DNA of 64,000 nt from Hippasteria phrygiana (GCA_037893225.1 JAZGUH010000026.1:62001-126000), one strand, 5' to 3'; positions 48,307 through 60,327 are shown, counted from the stretch's first letter. A program made the numbers and translations. The notes: a model not told the origin generated them from the sequence alone.

Positions 48307-50090
48307 CATCTCTCTTAAAATTAAACTACGCTATATTTCAGAAACACTCAATGCAATTAAACACATACAAAGGTCAAATGGTTTAAAGCTCTTGATTTGG
48401 GTACAAAACCAATTTTGGTTTTTCAAATGTGGGTTTTTTTCAAATGTTTCAAACACAGTTGTTGAAAAAAGACCAACAAGATTGAGTGTCCAAGAGCTCT
48501 TGTTTGACATTGTTATGTGTCATTTATGATGGAATGTTCCTGTAAATTACTTTGTCAAATATACACAAAGCACAATATCTTGTGAGGCCAAAAAGTATCA
48601 TTTTAGTATCTTGACTTGGGTTTTCTTCAGAACATGTTTAGTATCATGGCTTTTCTTAATTTGGATAATCTGCAAAACTACACACTGAGCTTTTTCTTAA
48701 AGACAGGGATGATTGTTTTTTGTGTTTTTTTTCTGTAATTTGTTTTACAGCGAGAAACAAGTACCCTTATGAAATCTCACTTCGTCGATGGCTGTTGATA
48801 CATTGTTTTTGGCCAAGATACATTTTTGGTTTGATTTCTGACCAAATTGTACTAAAAATCAATTAATCAGGACAAAACCTAGAATACTTTTTGGCCTCAT
48901 AACGATCTCTATAAGTGTTTTCCCTCATTATTTCTTTGCTGTGACAATGCTTTCTGTAAATATAAAGTAACTGTGTGTCAAAGAAAAGAATCTTGAAACA
49001 AACCAAAAGCGATTGGCATTGAGAACTAAAGTGATGTACATTTCTGAGCAAATTACAAAAATGTTTTGTCTTTTGGGTTTATTTTGGTATTTTACAACAA
49101 AGTTGTTAATCAGGGAACACACGAACAATTCACTACTTTGTTTACTTTCAAATAGCGCAATACTGGAAAGGCATCATGTCTTGAAGGAGTGACATCTCCA
49201 TGGTAACAGGGCATCATCTTTTGAAGGAGTGACATCTCCATGGTAACAGGGAATGTTGCTGTTTAACACTGTCTGCAAAAAGACAAAATTAAAAATGGGT
49301 AATGAGAAACAAAAAAATTACAGCAAGGTACCAGACAACATCCAAATTATGAAAGATTTCTCATGGCTTTTGCATAACACTGGCAGTAAAACCGTTGTAA
49401 TCAGAACGTCTGTTTTGAAAGGGAATGTGTAGAGAATTGTGTATACTTCAACGGTTACAAAGCCATCAAAAATGGCTCCCTTTGGAAATCTCTACATGGA
49501 TAAGAGAAATTAAGCAATTCAAGATGAACACGCATCCCAAAAACTATTTTCAAGATTGAGGTCTAGACTACACCTTGCAAAAGCTGTTGACAACTGTGAA
49601 AAACTCATAATAAATAACAGAGACAGAAGCTTTTCTGCAGCAATTCTTCTATGACTTGTGCAACACTTGACAATTGGGCATTAGTAATTTATCATTCAAC
49701 AGGAATGCATTAAGAATAGACCTATAACGAAATAACATCACGCTTTGTTTAAATGCGTATTTTGTTTAAATGCGTATTTGGTTTAAATGCGTATTTTGGA
49801 GCGAGGTGGGGACGTTGTCCCACCTTGCTCCTATCTAAAACATGCAAATAAACAAAGCATGTATCTTCATAGGTCTATTGACAATGTAATTACATCACGT
49901 TGGAATAATGAACCTCTATAAATCTTCACAAACGAGGCATGCACATTATGTGTCATATTGTTGAATTGAGAGAAACACAGCTTGTATGCATAGATGAATA
50001 ACATGCACCAATCAATGACATGTAACTATCCAACCATGGCTCTCATTGCTGGACCACACAATGCTCTCAACGGGCAAATTCCATGGTGAT

Positions 50091-51666
50091 GTTGAGCGCA
50101 ATCTTCAAAGGCGCGCATTTTTTAAATTTGCGCGCGCAATTTTTAAAAAATGCGCGCTGGGATTTTTTCATTTAAAGTTTGTGCGCGCAAACTTTAAATG
50201 CGCGCTACGGACAACAACCGAGGCACGATACTGACACAAACTACACGGTAGACATGAATTTTACATCGGCGTCAGACGCATGGCGGCCGTACCATCATGT
50301 TGTCATGAATATAGTTTGTGCAAATTATTTGCAAATTCGTATATTATGTGTAGCATTTATGTATTTGATTTGCAAGTATGTTGACATTGTGAACTATGCG
50401 AATACAATTTTCGATGTGAATTGTATTGAATATACTTTGTCGCATATCTTTGTGGTGATCTTCAAATATCATCTGTTATTACCTGAGATTCTGTGCTTCA
50501 ACCTTTATGAATTTTGGCTTTAAAGTTGGGTCATGTTTGGCTTGACAAGTTGCCTTCGCATGATGACATTAAGGCGGTCTGGGGGAAAATACATTTTTGG
50601 AGGTTTTTTTTTCATTGAGAAATATCTAAAACTGAACGGCAAACTTTCCAAATTTAAAACAAAATGGAAGATTAAGGAGCAATCTATAATTTGCATTGTT
50701 CACACAGCAAATGAGAGACTACTGGATAAGATTTCTTTTTACTATGAAGTTAAGTGATATTACACTAAGGGTATGGTCACATGGTGCACCCCGCGGCACG
50801 TACGGAACTTGACAAACGTACAATGCCAATCCTCGGTCCCGACTTTTTTTTTATGTAGACGGACATTTCCATCGGTTTTATAATTTTTGTAGAAAATTAA
50901 TTGTTTTAATTTCCAACAAAGAAGGGAACGAGAATGGCGATTTTGGTGTTAAAAAAAAGCGGTCCCGACCGCGATCAGGCAGCACCATATATAGCTCTAT
51001 GGGCAGCACGTTGATCGATCACGATCACTAACCCGTGACCAACAAACAATTGCCCTTATTTTTGAACGCGTGAGGGCGCTGCTAACATGTTTTTTGTCTA
51101 CATTCCTGAATCCACATAAAGTGTTCAAGTATCAGAAACCACATTCGGGCTCCAGACATTAAAAAATATGGGCAATAGCCTTTCCATTTTTAAAACCGCA
51201 CAGGTAGGTATGGGCGGCCAAAAGTTACAAACACTTTTAATTTGTGAACATAAATTGTGATCCAAATCAAAAATGTTAGACAAATCTTTTGAAAGGCAAA
51301 TGCATTATGTCATTTATTAGCTTGTTCCTAATATATTGAGCACTGTTTTAAATATTTTCTAGTATTTTTACAAAGTTTTGTTATTCTATTTTTGTTTCAC
51401 ACTATTGGTTTTCCATACTTTGGTCAAACCTTGAATTGTATCCCAGCATCCCTTGTCAAGCGCTTTGTCACAAGAAATTTAGAACTTACAGGTCGTGTGC
51501 AACCCGTTCACTGTTTGAATAATAAAGATCGCGTGATTTTCAAAAATTGCGCACCATCTGTATTGCGCAAATTTTTAATTTACGCAAGCAAACTAAGTTT
51601 GTGTGTTCAAAAATTGCGCAACGTGCATTTTTTTAAAAACGCGCGCCTTTGAAGATTGCGCTCAAC
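50091..51666. mobile_element. 1.6-kb TIR insertion present only in the right arm
   Basis: GTTGAGCGCAATCTTCAAAG at the left and CTTTGAAGATTGCGCTCAAC at the right are perfect inverses. Both subterminal zones are full of GCGCGC/AATTTTTAAA blocks (50110-50210, 51540-51655). The mirror site in the left arm (about 27134) reads straight through from ATGGTGAT to ACTAAG, so this is the occupied state of an empty site. An extra AGCGAT sits at 51667-51672. No transposase is recognised; the ORF at 50179-50523 is unassigned. Confidence 0.88.
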
Positions 51667-52141
51667 AGCGATACTAAGTACACGATCTTCTGTTCATAGA
51701 ACCTTTATTCATTTCACAGAAACTGTAATCGGTAGAGGGCATGTTGACTTAAGAAGCAGAATTTGCTTATTATCGTGATGCAACAATTGAAATCTCTATG
51801 CATGTTCAAGCTTGAGTACATCTTGGCTGTGTGTATGTTAAAGGTTAGCACAGCTTTTCTATTAACTGTTAAGCAGCTTCATAAAATTGTCCCTTGGTAG
51901 CAGAGGTCGTTTGACTGGTATCACACTTTACATGGCAATGCTTAATAACTACATCTTTTCAACTGACTTACCATGGACGATCTCTGATTGGTTGTTGTCT
52001 CTGACTGGTTGTCATTTGAATCATTGTAATACGGCAACGCGGATGAGTTGGATACTGGAATCAAGTTTAGGATGACAGGATCGCATCATTGAGAGATGAT
52101 GAAAACCAACCTATGAAAAGAAAGTGGTGATATTTCTAGTA

Positions 52142-52342
52142 AACAACCCTAACCCTCCAGGGTATTTTGGCTAGAAACCCTGCCAGACGCATCAGATTGC
52201 ATACTTTGTCACATCATGGAGGATATATCCTTCCTCCATGGTCACATTGACTTTTGTGCAGAGTCCAGCAAGGTCAAGCTGTCACCACAGATGCACTGTA
52301 CTGTGTGTGCTGCGTCTGGCAGGGTTAGGGTTAAGGTAAAGT
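52142..52342. mobile_element. TIR element with telomere-like ends, copy 1
   Basis: AACCCTAACCCTCCAGGG begins it and GTTAGGGTTAAGG ends it. An inner pair CCCTGCCAGACGCA / TGCGTCTGGCAGGG is perfectly inverted. It interrupts the right arm, whose left-arm mirror lacks it. Confidence 0.8.
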
Positions 52343-52389
52343 TTACAAATACAAGAAATTGTTTCTTGACGGCACAAGTGTAAGTTCAC

Positions 52390-54290
52390 AAAATACAGAC
52401 AAATCTTATAAAAACTAATGGGAAAATGTGCATACACTTTTATAGCAAAGAAAATATTTCACAAGGGAAGAAATAGACTTCAAAATTGGTGGCTCACATA
52501 GCATGATTGAAAGATGTCTGTAATCATAATTATCCATTCTATGAACTGATAGTTGAGTGTGCTGTATCATCAGTATGGCTTGATGATGAAATTGAAAGCT
52601 ACATGTGGGTATCAACACTACACAATCGCCAGGCATTGGACACCACAGGCCAGCGCCAGTGATGTATTAACTGCCTGCATGCAGAGCATAAGGTTTTTCC
52701 TTGCGGCTTGCAGCCCGTAGTCTCTCGTACGGATGAAAATGGTGCGCTTCATGCCTATATATTCTTACATGTGCGAACTACTTCTCCGTGGTAAATTCAT
52801 GCTGAAAATAAGCTTAAATTCTTCATAATTTCTGAAATAAAATAATTATGAATTTTAAAATACTCACCATATGTGCGCCGACATATTGAATTTCCCAAAC
52901 TATTGGTGGCGCTATAACAGTGTAGGAGGGTTGGGTGGGTTGGGGGGCGGGGGGAGGGAAAGTTCCTAAAATTGTGTTCAAATATATGAACATTGAATAA
53001 TGATTATGTCCTTAATAAAGATAAGGTGTACAACAAAATCACTGGAGAAACAAAAAAAGGAAGGGAAAGTTTCACACATACTTTCAGTAGGAACGTGCAT
53101 TTAATCATCTTCGTGGTTTAATCAAACAATAACTATTGCTCATAAAAACCTGTTCTTTTCTTCGGGAAGCGAGGGAATCCTAACATATCATTTGTATGTA
53201 AAATGTAGTATAATCATCTTGTTTTATTTTTCAGTCAACTGAGGCATATAGGATCCCCAAAAACCAAAAAACACTGAAAAGCCCACAAAAAACCTAAATA
53301 CCCGAAAACAAACTTTAGGAGGGGAAGGGGAGGGGTGGGACAAGTGGGTGGCCCTACATTAACTTTAATCAACTCCACCATTACTCCCTAGAACCACACC
53401 CATATTTAAAAAAATGTAAATCTTTCTGTTTCTAGACTTTCTTCTTTAAAAAAAAAAAAATTCCCCCAAGCGATAAATAACTACAATAACAAAAAATCAC
53501 ACTCAACTCTTCCTGATAAAACTAACAAACAGAATTTCCACAATCAAACACATGAGAAAACTTCACACAACAGAGCAGTAGTAGTTTTGCATGGAAGCAA
53601 TGGACCTTTAATAAATATCTTGCACTTTATATCCAAGAAAACTCAAATCTGCTACATTATGAGACTTCAAAAAGGCTATGACAGTTCGATCTACAAGCTT
53701 ATAATCTAGACACTACGTCAGTTACTGCGGCGACTGATAACTCAATGTCACATTTTCCATCTTTTTTTGTTCGCCCTATTTTAGGCTTTCAAGCCGATCC
53801 AGGTGAAAAAGTAGGAGAATAGTAGGATCAAAATTTCCACACACACAAAAAAGTACTCCTACAAGCCCTCTATTGTGTGATTTTCATAGACAGTGTGTAA
53901 CACCGTTACGAGAAATATTGAATTAAATATTATTTTTCGGAGTTGTGGGACAAAAAGTAGGAAAAATAGGAATTTCAAGAAAAAAGTAGGAAAAGTAGTA
54001 GCAAGGTAAAAAAAAAAGTAGGAAAAAGTAGGAAAAGTAGGAATGCTTGAAACCTGCTACGGTGTACATGTATTTGGAAAACTTTTGGGCTTTGCTGGTT
54101 AAAGGGATACATTGCATTAGATGCGCCAAATTTGGCTGCAAAAAGCATTTGTCCTAAAATTACGATAGTTTAATTACAAGACTTTTCAAAAGTAGAATAT
54201 AACAATGCACATGACCTTCCATTGGTTTAGAAAAGTCGGACTGCCAGAAAATTGAAACATTGGTGGCCTAGATTATAATTATGTAGCACT
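52390..54290. other. Non-coding AT-rich sequence right of the palindrome
   Basis: A G-rich patch (GGGTGGGTTGGGGGGCGGGG) is at 52926-52950, and recurring AAAAGTAGGAAAA words are at 53800-54050. No gene was seen. Confidence 0.55.
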
Positions 54291-54298
54291 GACTGAAC

Positions 54299-54876
54299 TT
54301 ACCCGGGTAATTTTATTACCCGGGTAGTTGCCATTACCCGGGTAGAAACTAACCCGGAGAATCGGTTTCACACTACAAAATTAACCCCGCAATTCTGCTT
54401 ACCCGGTTCAGCACGCATCCGGGTAACTTGTAGCCGTGTTCACATATGCGAATGGTAACCCGGAGAATGTGCATTCCCAACAAACATGGTGGTACTGGGA
54501 TGATGCTGGCTACATCAGTTGCGTATGGGTGATTCAAAAAATGAATCGATGCCAACTCGCAGGGTTTTTGATTGCGAGTTTCTCATCAACTGTAACGTGA
54601 CATGAGTTTGGAAATGGAGCCATAAGCTGGCCGATAAAACACGACGAAGCGCACCCAAGAAGAAAACCCGGCGAGCATTCACACTATTGTTGGTAACCCG
54701 GAAAATCGTCTCAAGGGCGTCGTTAACCCAGAGATTGGTGGGTGAGCGCGAGCAGGGTTAGAAATTTAATACCCGGGTTAAGTGGGGTTTTGAGGCAGTT
54801 AACCCGGATAATTTCTAACCCGGAGAATGGTATAGTGTGAACGCTCCACATTACCTGGGTAATCATCTGGGTAATT
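54299..54876. mobile_element. Element built from ACCCGGGTAA subterminal repeats
   Basis: TTACCCGGGTAATTTTATTA and TACCCGGGTAG at the left, and AACCCGGATAATTTCTAACC with TTACCTGGGTAATCATCTGG at the right. At least ten copies of (T)AACCCGG or ACCCGGGTAA occur within 580 bp. The inner pair (GGTTTCACACT / AGTGTGAACG) is inverted. It looks like a non-autonomous DNA transposon. The short ACCCGGGTA cluster at 1395-1450 is similar. Confidence 0.7.
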
Positions 54877-54879
54877 TTT

Positions 54880-55540
54880 TTATAAGAGTCTAAAAGACTC
54901 GATTTTATCATGTTTAAACAACTTGATTCCATGATTAATCCCCGTCATTCCAGGCTTCAATTCAATGAAATGCACAGCTCGTTGCGTATGCTATAATAAC
55001 ATACCGCCCAGCAGCCCACCAAAAAATGGCAGAAATACCTCCTTTTGTCGAAAAACTCGTGAAGCCATATTCCATTCAAATTTTGACACGCGGTTTCAAG
55101 TTACGTTTGTATCAAGATAAAACTGTCGTTGAATATAAAAGACACTTCCGCATAACTTCTTGAGGAGTGATTGCGTAGTACGTTTGACAATGCCGTATAA
55201 GCTTCATAGCATTTGTATTGTGATATAATAATTAAAACACAGCTTTCTCTAACCTGATGCGGTGGCTCAATAAATAGGTGGTTAATACCACGATCTGGAG
55301 GTTGCAGGTTCGAATCCAAGTACATTTTGGTTTTTATTTTCCTGCTTTTTTTCCCTGTTTGCTGTTCTTGGATATTCTTTTTCCTTTGAAAAGACTTATT
55401 ATAGATTTTAAATACCTTTTTTCTTTGATCCTTTTTGTCGTTTTGGAGGAATTTTCTTAAAATCTGAAACCCAGTCTTTTACTTGGACGCTGGCGCTATT
55501 CCGCAGTGAACACATACACAATTTACACGAGGAGCACAAT
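54880..55540. other. Non-coding, with a tRNA-like SINE fragment
   Basis: The segment 55256-55320 (GATGCGGTGGCTCAATAAAT, GGTTGCAGGTTCGAATCC) has A- and B-box-like words. The remainder is AT-rich. Confidence 0.5.
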
Positions 55541-55826
55541 GCAGGGGCGGACCTAGCCTTTCATTTCTGGAGAGGTTGTACCATTCACCCACCAAACGTG
55601 GAACGCGGCCTTCGGCATACCCCCCGGACAATTGTGAAATCCAGGGGCTTTCTCCTGCAATCTAAGGCATCTCGGGCACGGTTTGAATCTGCACAATGTG
55701 GTTTTTAGAGAAGAATTTGCTCATATTTTATTGGGCTGAAAATCTGCTTATCACACAACAGTCAACAGCCCAAGGGGGGGGGGGGGGGGGGGGGGGGTTG
55801 CAACCCCCACAGATCTGCCCCTGCAA
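55541..55826. mobile_element. TIR element GCAGGGGCGGACC
   Basis: GCAGGGGCGGACCTAGC and AGATCTGCCCCTGC form approximate inverted ends enclosing a poly-G run at 55777-55798. Confidence 0.6.
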
Positions 55827-55929
55827 TGGAAATAAGCTGCCTGCAGTTTTTTTGGTGTCATCCTTGACAACCCCTCGGAAAAAATATTGTATTATGTGAT
55901 TTTAGTCTGTTTTTTTCTTTAAATTTGAT

Positions 55930-56135
55930 TGAATTTTGATGTTAATTGTATTGTCTTTTAATTATCCGTGGAGATTGTCAAATAAAAAAACCACTTTCAT
56001 TTGTCTTGTCGTTTTCTTGTTTTCGCTTTTTTTTCGAATATTAATGTTAATTGTATTGTCTTTTAATTATCCGAGCAGATTGTCCATTAAAAACACTTTC
56101 GTTTGTCTTGTTGTTTTCTATTTTTCGCTTTTTTT
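55930..56135 (+). repeat. ~100-bp direct duplication
   Basis: ATGTTAATTGTATTGTCTTT through GTTTTCGCTTTTTTTTC occurs twice (55939 and 56043). It accounts for the repetitive 191-codon frame here, which is not regarded as a gene. Confidence 0.8.
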
Positions 56136-56695
56136 CCGATTAAAAGGCCGAATTGTTTTGTTTTTGGTTTGCTTTTGTTTTTTGTATTTATATAATGTAA
56201 GCCAAAGTCTAAATCGCCTACAGAAAACCTTAACTTCGAGGACGTACACGTTCCCCCAACCCCTCCACATAAATATCCTCACATATGCACCCATACGGGG
56301 TACCTCTATTGTGGGCTTGACTTTCCTTCTTTTATTCTCCTTTGTCCCTATTGAAATCTCAAAACCGTTACACAGCGTTACTTTGTGGGGTACCTGGATT
56401 TCTAAAGACTCCCTTGTGGGGTACCATTGTCCCTATTGTTACCCTTTCTTCCCGGTACCCCGTAAGGAGACTAATAAGAACACATCCACACACATTTCGT
56501 CTCTGTTTTGAGGTGCTGAGTGGGGTTAGGCTATACGAGAGAGGACTTGGGACAATGGGGGATTAGGGATAACAATGACACCGAGGACTTGGGCCGAGTC
56601 CTCAGGAGAATTTCATGTACAAACCTTATGGGAGCTGTTCCGAAAAAGTTAAAGTACAAACAAAGGGAACAAAAGAAGGGTTCCATTCATGGTCC

Positions 56696-56883
56696 TCAGC
56701 AAGGGCGGATCCGGGAAGGGGGGTGGGGGGGAAGGGGGCCATGCCCCGCCCCCCCCGAACCAAACCCATTTTTTTTTACCCGACGTCGCAAAAAGGCAGC
56801 CACTGCGTACACCCACCCACAAAACTCAACAAAAATTAGTTTTGCCCCCCCCCCCCCAAATTGTGTTCTGGATCCGCCCTTGG
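56696..56883. mobile_element. TIR element AAGGGCGGATCC
   Basis: CAAGGGCGGATCCGGGAAGG and GGATCCGCCCTTGG are inverted, enclosing G- and C-rich runs that can pair. Confidence 0.75.
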
Positions 56884-57239
56884 TCCTCAGTAGTATAAGA
56901 AAACGCACATGTGTGTTTCGCGTATGTGCAGATATCAGTTCATTTAAAACTGCTTGTCTGTGTGTCAGTGGCATATCGAGGGGTGGGGGTGGCAAATTGA
57001 AATGACGACCCCAACTTTTTTTGCTGCTGAACTTTTTTAAAAGGTGGCCTCATCAACTTGTTTTCGCCCATAAATATATCTTGTTTAAAAGGGGGAGAGG
57101 TTGAGAATCTGGGCGCTTTAAATTTCTGCTTTAAAAATGGCAAAATGTTGCCTCCTCCAACGACTTCTGTTGATTTTTCGACGCCTACTTATTCTTTTCT
57201 TGGCACAAAACTAACGATTGATTAAGCAATTGAGCCGGT

Positions 57240-57480
57240 GTAGCGTGAAATTTTGTCACCATGAAATACTGTAGGATTGCACGTGCCTAAGTGATCCATG
57301 AATCAATTATTGGGAGAGTGGCTGGTCACGTGAGAGGGTTTAACCAATAACAGGGTAAAGGAGTCGGATATTCATGTAGTCGGATGACACCCGCCAGATC
57401 AATACATTTAACAGAGTCCAAAGACCAGATAAAGAAAGGCTCGTTTAGTCTACTTATGATTATCGATTCCACAAACATTC
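57240..57480 (+). promoter_or_regulatory. Possible promoter-like region
   Basis: An E-box CACGTG near 57328 (GGTCACGTGAG) and a CCAAT motif near 57344 lie 140-160 bp upstream of a short ORF. This is weak evidence. Confidence 0.2.
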
Positions 57481-57487
57481 TTCAAGG

Positions 57488-57664
57488 ATGAAAATGCTAG
57501 ACCCTCGTAACTTTGGTCGATTATCAATAACGACTGCCGATACAGACTTTGGTTGTGTTTCTGGAAGCACTTCATCATCAAACAGAAGTCATTTGGAGGA
57601 CTCCTACCACAGAGGTTTTATCTCAAATAACCGGGCAAGGATTAGCCAGAGTCTACTCCACTGA
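57488..57664 (+). CDS. 58-codon ORF, possible first coding exon
   Basis: ATG at 57488 (AAGGATGA context) opens MKMLDPRNFGRLSITTADTD, then FGCVSGSTSSSNRSHLEDSY and ending TGA at 57662. The composition (Ser/Thr/Asp-rich, mixed codons) is unlike the AT-rich shadow frames nearby. A donor within the frame (for example before GTTTTATC near 57614) could make it a first exon. No family is recognised and chance is not excluded. Confidence 0.25.
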   Translation: MKMLDPRNFGRLSITTADTDFGCVSGSTSSSNRSHLEDSYHRGFISNNRARISQSLLH

Positions 57665-58660
57665 AGTTGACCCGGGTTGATGTTGAAGTTGACTCAGGTG
57701 ATACAAATGCCTTTTCTGTTATTTTTTATTTATTTTTTGAGACTGCAACATCAAGACAAATGACAAAGTCCAACCACAAGTGTTTGATGTTGATAACGCA
57801 TCAAGTTTTTAAGATCAATACAACAAGTATATCTGCAACAGGTGTGCAGATAAAAACCTCTGCCAAGACTATTTACATGTACATATGATGCTGATTTATT
57901 GCTGAAATAGTGCCACATCCCATGGTCAAATACTTAAGGTTAGACACAGTCTAAAAATGAGCTCAGATTTAAGCAAGAATGCTAGTTTCCCAGAGTGCCC
58001 TCTTGTGGTCACAGTGAGCCAACATGTACATGTAGGTTTTAGCCCGGATTCGGAAACCGGGTATCCAAATTTGCATTATTAAACAAATTGGGTCTTCAAA
58101 TTGTTCAGTTATCTCTCGGCATGTAAATGATAAATAAAACGGGGTGTCCAAATTCAAAACGGTGTCTTTTGGACGCCCAGACACTCTCTCGCTAAAATCA
58201 TGCAGTGAGCCAAGGAAACTGCCAAGGACAGTCATAGTTTCTAGTACCCCAGTATTGAAATTCTCCGATCTAAGTAACCTTTGGTACTTTCATGTAAAAC
58301 ATTGGTACTTTTCCCCCTGCTGTTTAATTTCACATGAATAGCTATTTACAATGAGGGTAATTTTTCCATTATTATAGACTGATGTTATATCAGCCAAAAA
58401 AATCTGACTTTTAGGAAAGTTTGTAATACCAAAATTTAAAGTCACACCTGCTCACCTTTGAAAGAATGACGAGTTCAACGGGGGAAAAAACCTATTTGGT
58501 TTCCAGCAGTCAAACACTAATCAGGGGTGAGATTGACCGACAATAAAAAATCCATGAAATCTGTAGTGCTTGGGGGTCACCAAGGACCCCAGAGCAACGT
58601 ACGTAGGGTCTATATGGTTTGTATTTGCCTAAAGACACCCTTTAAAAAACCTGTTTCTAT
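57665..58660. other. Non-coding, nothing recognised
   Basis: No repeat family, exon or hairpin was recognised. Confidence 0.45.
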
Positions 58661-58667
58661 AAGTCTA

Positions 58668-58885
58668 CAATGGTGTGCAAAATTATTCGAACACACCAAA
58701 TATTAGAGTAGAGTCTGATAAAAAGATGGTAGGACTGGCAGATACTAATGTGAGCTACATGTATGCTCACAACAATTACCTTTTCTATTTAATACAGGTG
58801 AAAAATGTAAATCAGGCATTGTAAGGCATTACATATCAATTTCTTCAGATATGTCAAGTGTTCGAATAATTTTTACACACCACTG
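58668..58885. mobile_element. Tc1/mariner-like MITE flanked by TA
   Basis: CAATGGTGTGCAAAATTATT with TCGAACAC at the left, and GTGTTCGAATAATTTTTACA with CACCACTG at the right. TA lies immediately outside both ends (58666-58667, 58886-58887). At 218 bp it has no coding capacity. Confidence 0.85.
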
Positions 58886-58889
58886 TATA

Positions 58890-59945
58890 TATACTTTTAA
58901 AGGTACAAACACGTTAAGGTAAAACCTCAGGAATTCCAGATTTCAGAAGAGATTCTTTAAAATTTCTGTAAACAGTAAAAATCCTGGCAAAAATCTTGAC
59001 AAATTTGACCCCTGACTAAATGAGGTAATACATGGTACTTCAGTACAATGAAATCATATTTACCATGCCAAAAAAACAAAACAATGGAAAACTATTTTCA
59101 TTATTCAATGACTACTGCAGTGTGTGGTTGTTTTCTTCCAAAGATGAGCAGCTTGCACAGAGAAAAACTTCATATAGCTGGCACAGATCAATGATATTAT
59201 TAAGTCAATATTTACCTCGTAACTTGCCAAACCAATTTATAATAAGCCAGTTCGGTATCTCAAAGATCATCAAAGGTTATTCGGGATAAAATTGCTGATT
59301 TAATGCTACGCCATGTTACGCGAACGCCCATTCTAATTGAATTTAACACGTGCGCGTTGTACGACCACCTTGTGCGTTCACGTGCGCACGTTAGGTCATG
59401 CGGGTTATTCGGGATAAAATGTCATTGTGCACACGCGCAGTTGAAATACAGAACTGGCTTATTGGCTTAAAATGTACACACACAAAAATAACACTAAATT
59501 TGACATTTTTACACAATGTTTGAAAAGCAACAACTCAAAGATATAGATAACACACTGACCTTTGGCTAGTACTACACTACACGGACATGAATTGTAATAT
59601 TGCACTGGTTTATTGATTAATCTAATTTCCAACATGATTGGAAAAGTTCAGTTATTTGGCCCACTGATTCACGAAGCACCGCCCCTCAACGTACTGTCGA
59701 ATGACAGCCGTGCGCACCACAGGTCCGTCAAGAGTGTCACTTTAGTCGGACCATAGTCGCGCGGCTGTGTTATTAGGTGAATATGTGAAGGGGCGGGGCT
59801 TAAGAGATCGGTCGAAAGGCCGATTCATACTTCACGCATATGCCGAGGCGAAGAAGCAAATTTAATTACTTGTTCTTACATTGTGGAGTTCGTTAGCCTA
59901 ACAAACTCACTTCATTTGTGTGAGGTACGAACCGGCCTTCGCATG
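58890..59945. other. Non-coding; GC-rich CACGTG-like inverted words near 59290-59430
   Basis: GGTTATTCGGGATAAAAT occurs at 59276 and 59403, flanking a GCGCGT/ACGTGCGCAC-rich stretch. A GC-box-like GGGGCGGGGC is at 59790. Confidence 0.45.
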
Positions 59946-59951
59946 TATATA

Positions 59952-60174
59952 TTAACTCTAACCCCCTAGGCATTTTTACTAGGAGGCTTCCTCAACCTGT
60001 CAAAATCCAACACTGTGCAGTATACCTATGGCACATTCTTTGGACTTAGACAAATTGGGGCATCATATCTCCATGTAAAGTAATGGTGCCAAGGCCCTGC
60101 AGTACTGAACCCATCAAAATTAGACAAAACCTGCTGTTGGAGTTTGCAAGGCTTGGGGTAGTTAGGGTTAACAT
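59952..60174. mobile_element. TIR element with telomere-like ends, copy 2
   Basis: TAACTCTAACCCCCTAGGCA with TTTTTACTAGG at the left, and GGGGTAGTTAGGGTTAA at the right. The left end aligns with 52142-52175 (AACCCTAACCCTCCAGGG). Confidence 0.65.
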
Positions 60175-60327
60175 AGAATGGCCAATATTATTTACAACAC
60201 ATATATACATGATATACAAGGATCATACTACCCACCTATCCACTGGATAAATCAGTTAATTATATATATCAGTATTTAGGACTCCATGATGTACATGTAC
60301 CTCTGTAATTGCCAAAAAACCACGAGG

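Larger units (their letters stand above)
39052..52383 (-). repeat. Right arm of giant inverted repeat (13.3 kb)
   Basis: Reverse complement of 26581-39020. Its extra length comes mainly from the 1.6-kb insertion at 50091-51672 and a TIR element at 52142-52342. This is partly offset by a shorter minisatellite (about 20 instead of 36 units) and by loss of one copy of a 310-bp duplication present at 37920-38225 and 38545-38870 in the left arm. Confidence 0.95.

Noticed and set aside
52142..52342. Interstitial telomeric repeat
   Set aside because: Only two TTAGGG-like units occur at each end, and they are explained by inverted termini of a repeat element.
26581..52383. Palindrome as a simple head-to-head join of two haplotypes
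   Set aside because: Considered but not favoured: sequence outside the two arms is unrelated, whereas allelic copies would continue to match. It remains testable with long reads.
55936..56511. 191-codon membrane-protein-like ORF
   Set aside because: Its hydrophobic residues come from T-rich DNA containing a 100-bp direct duplication. It has no homology that I recognise and no splice context.
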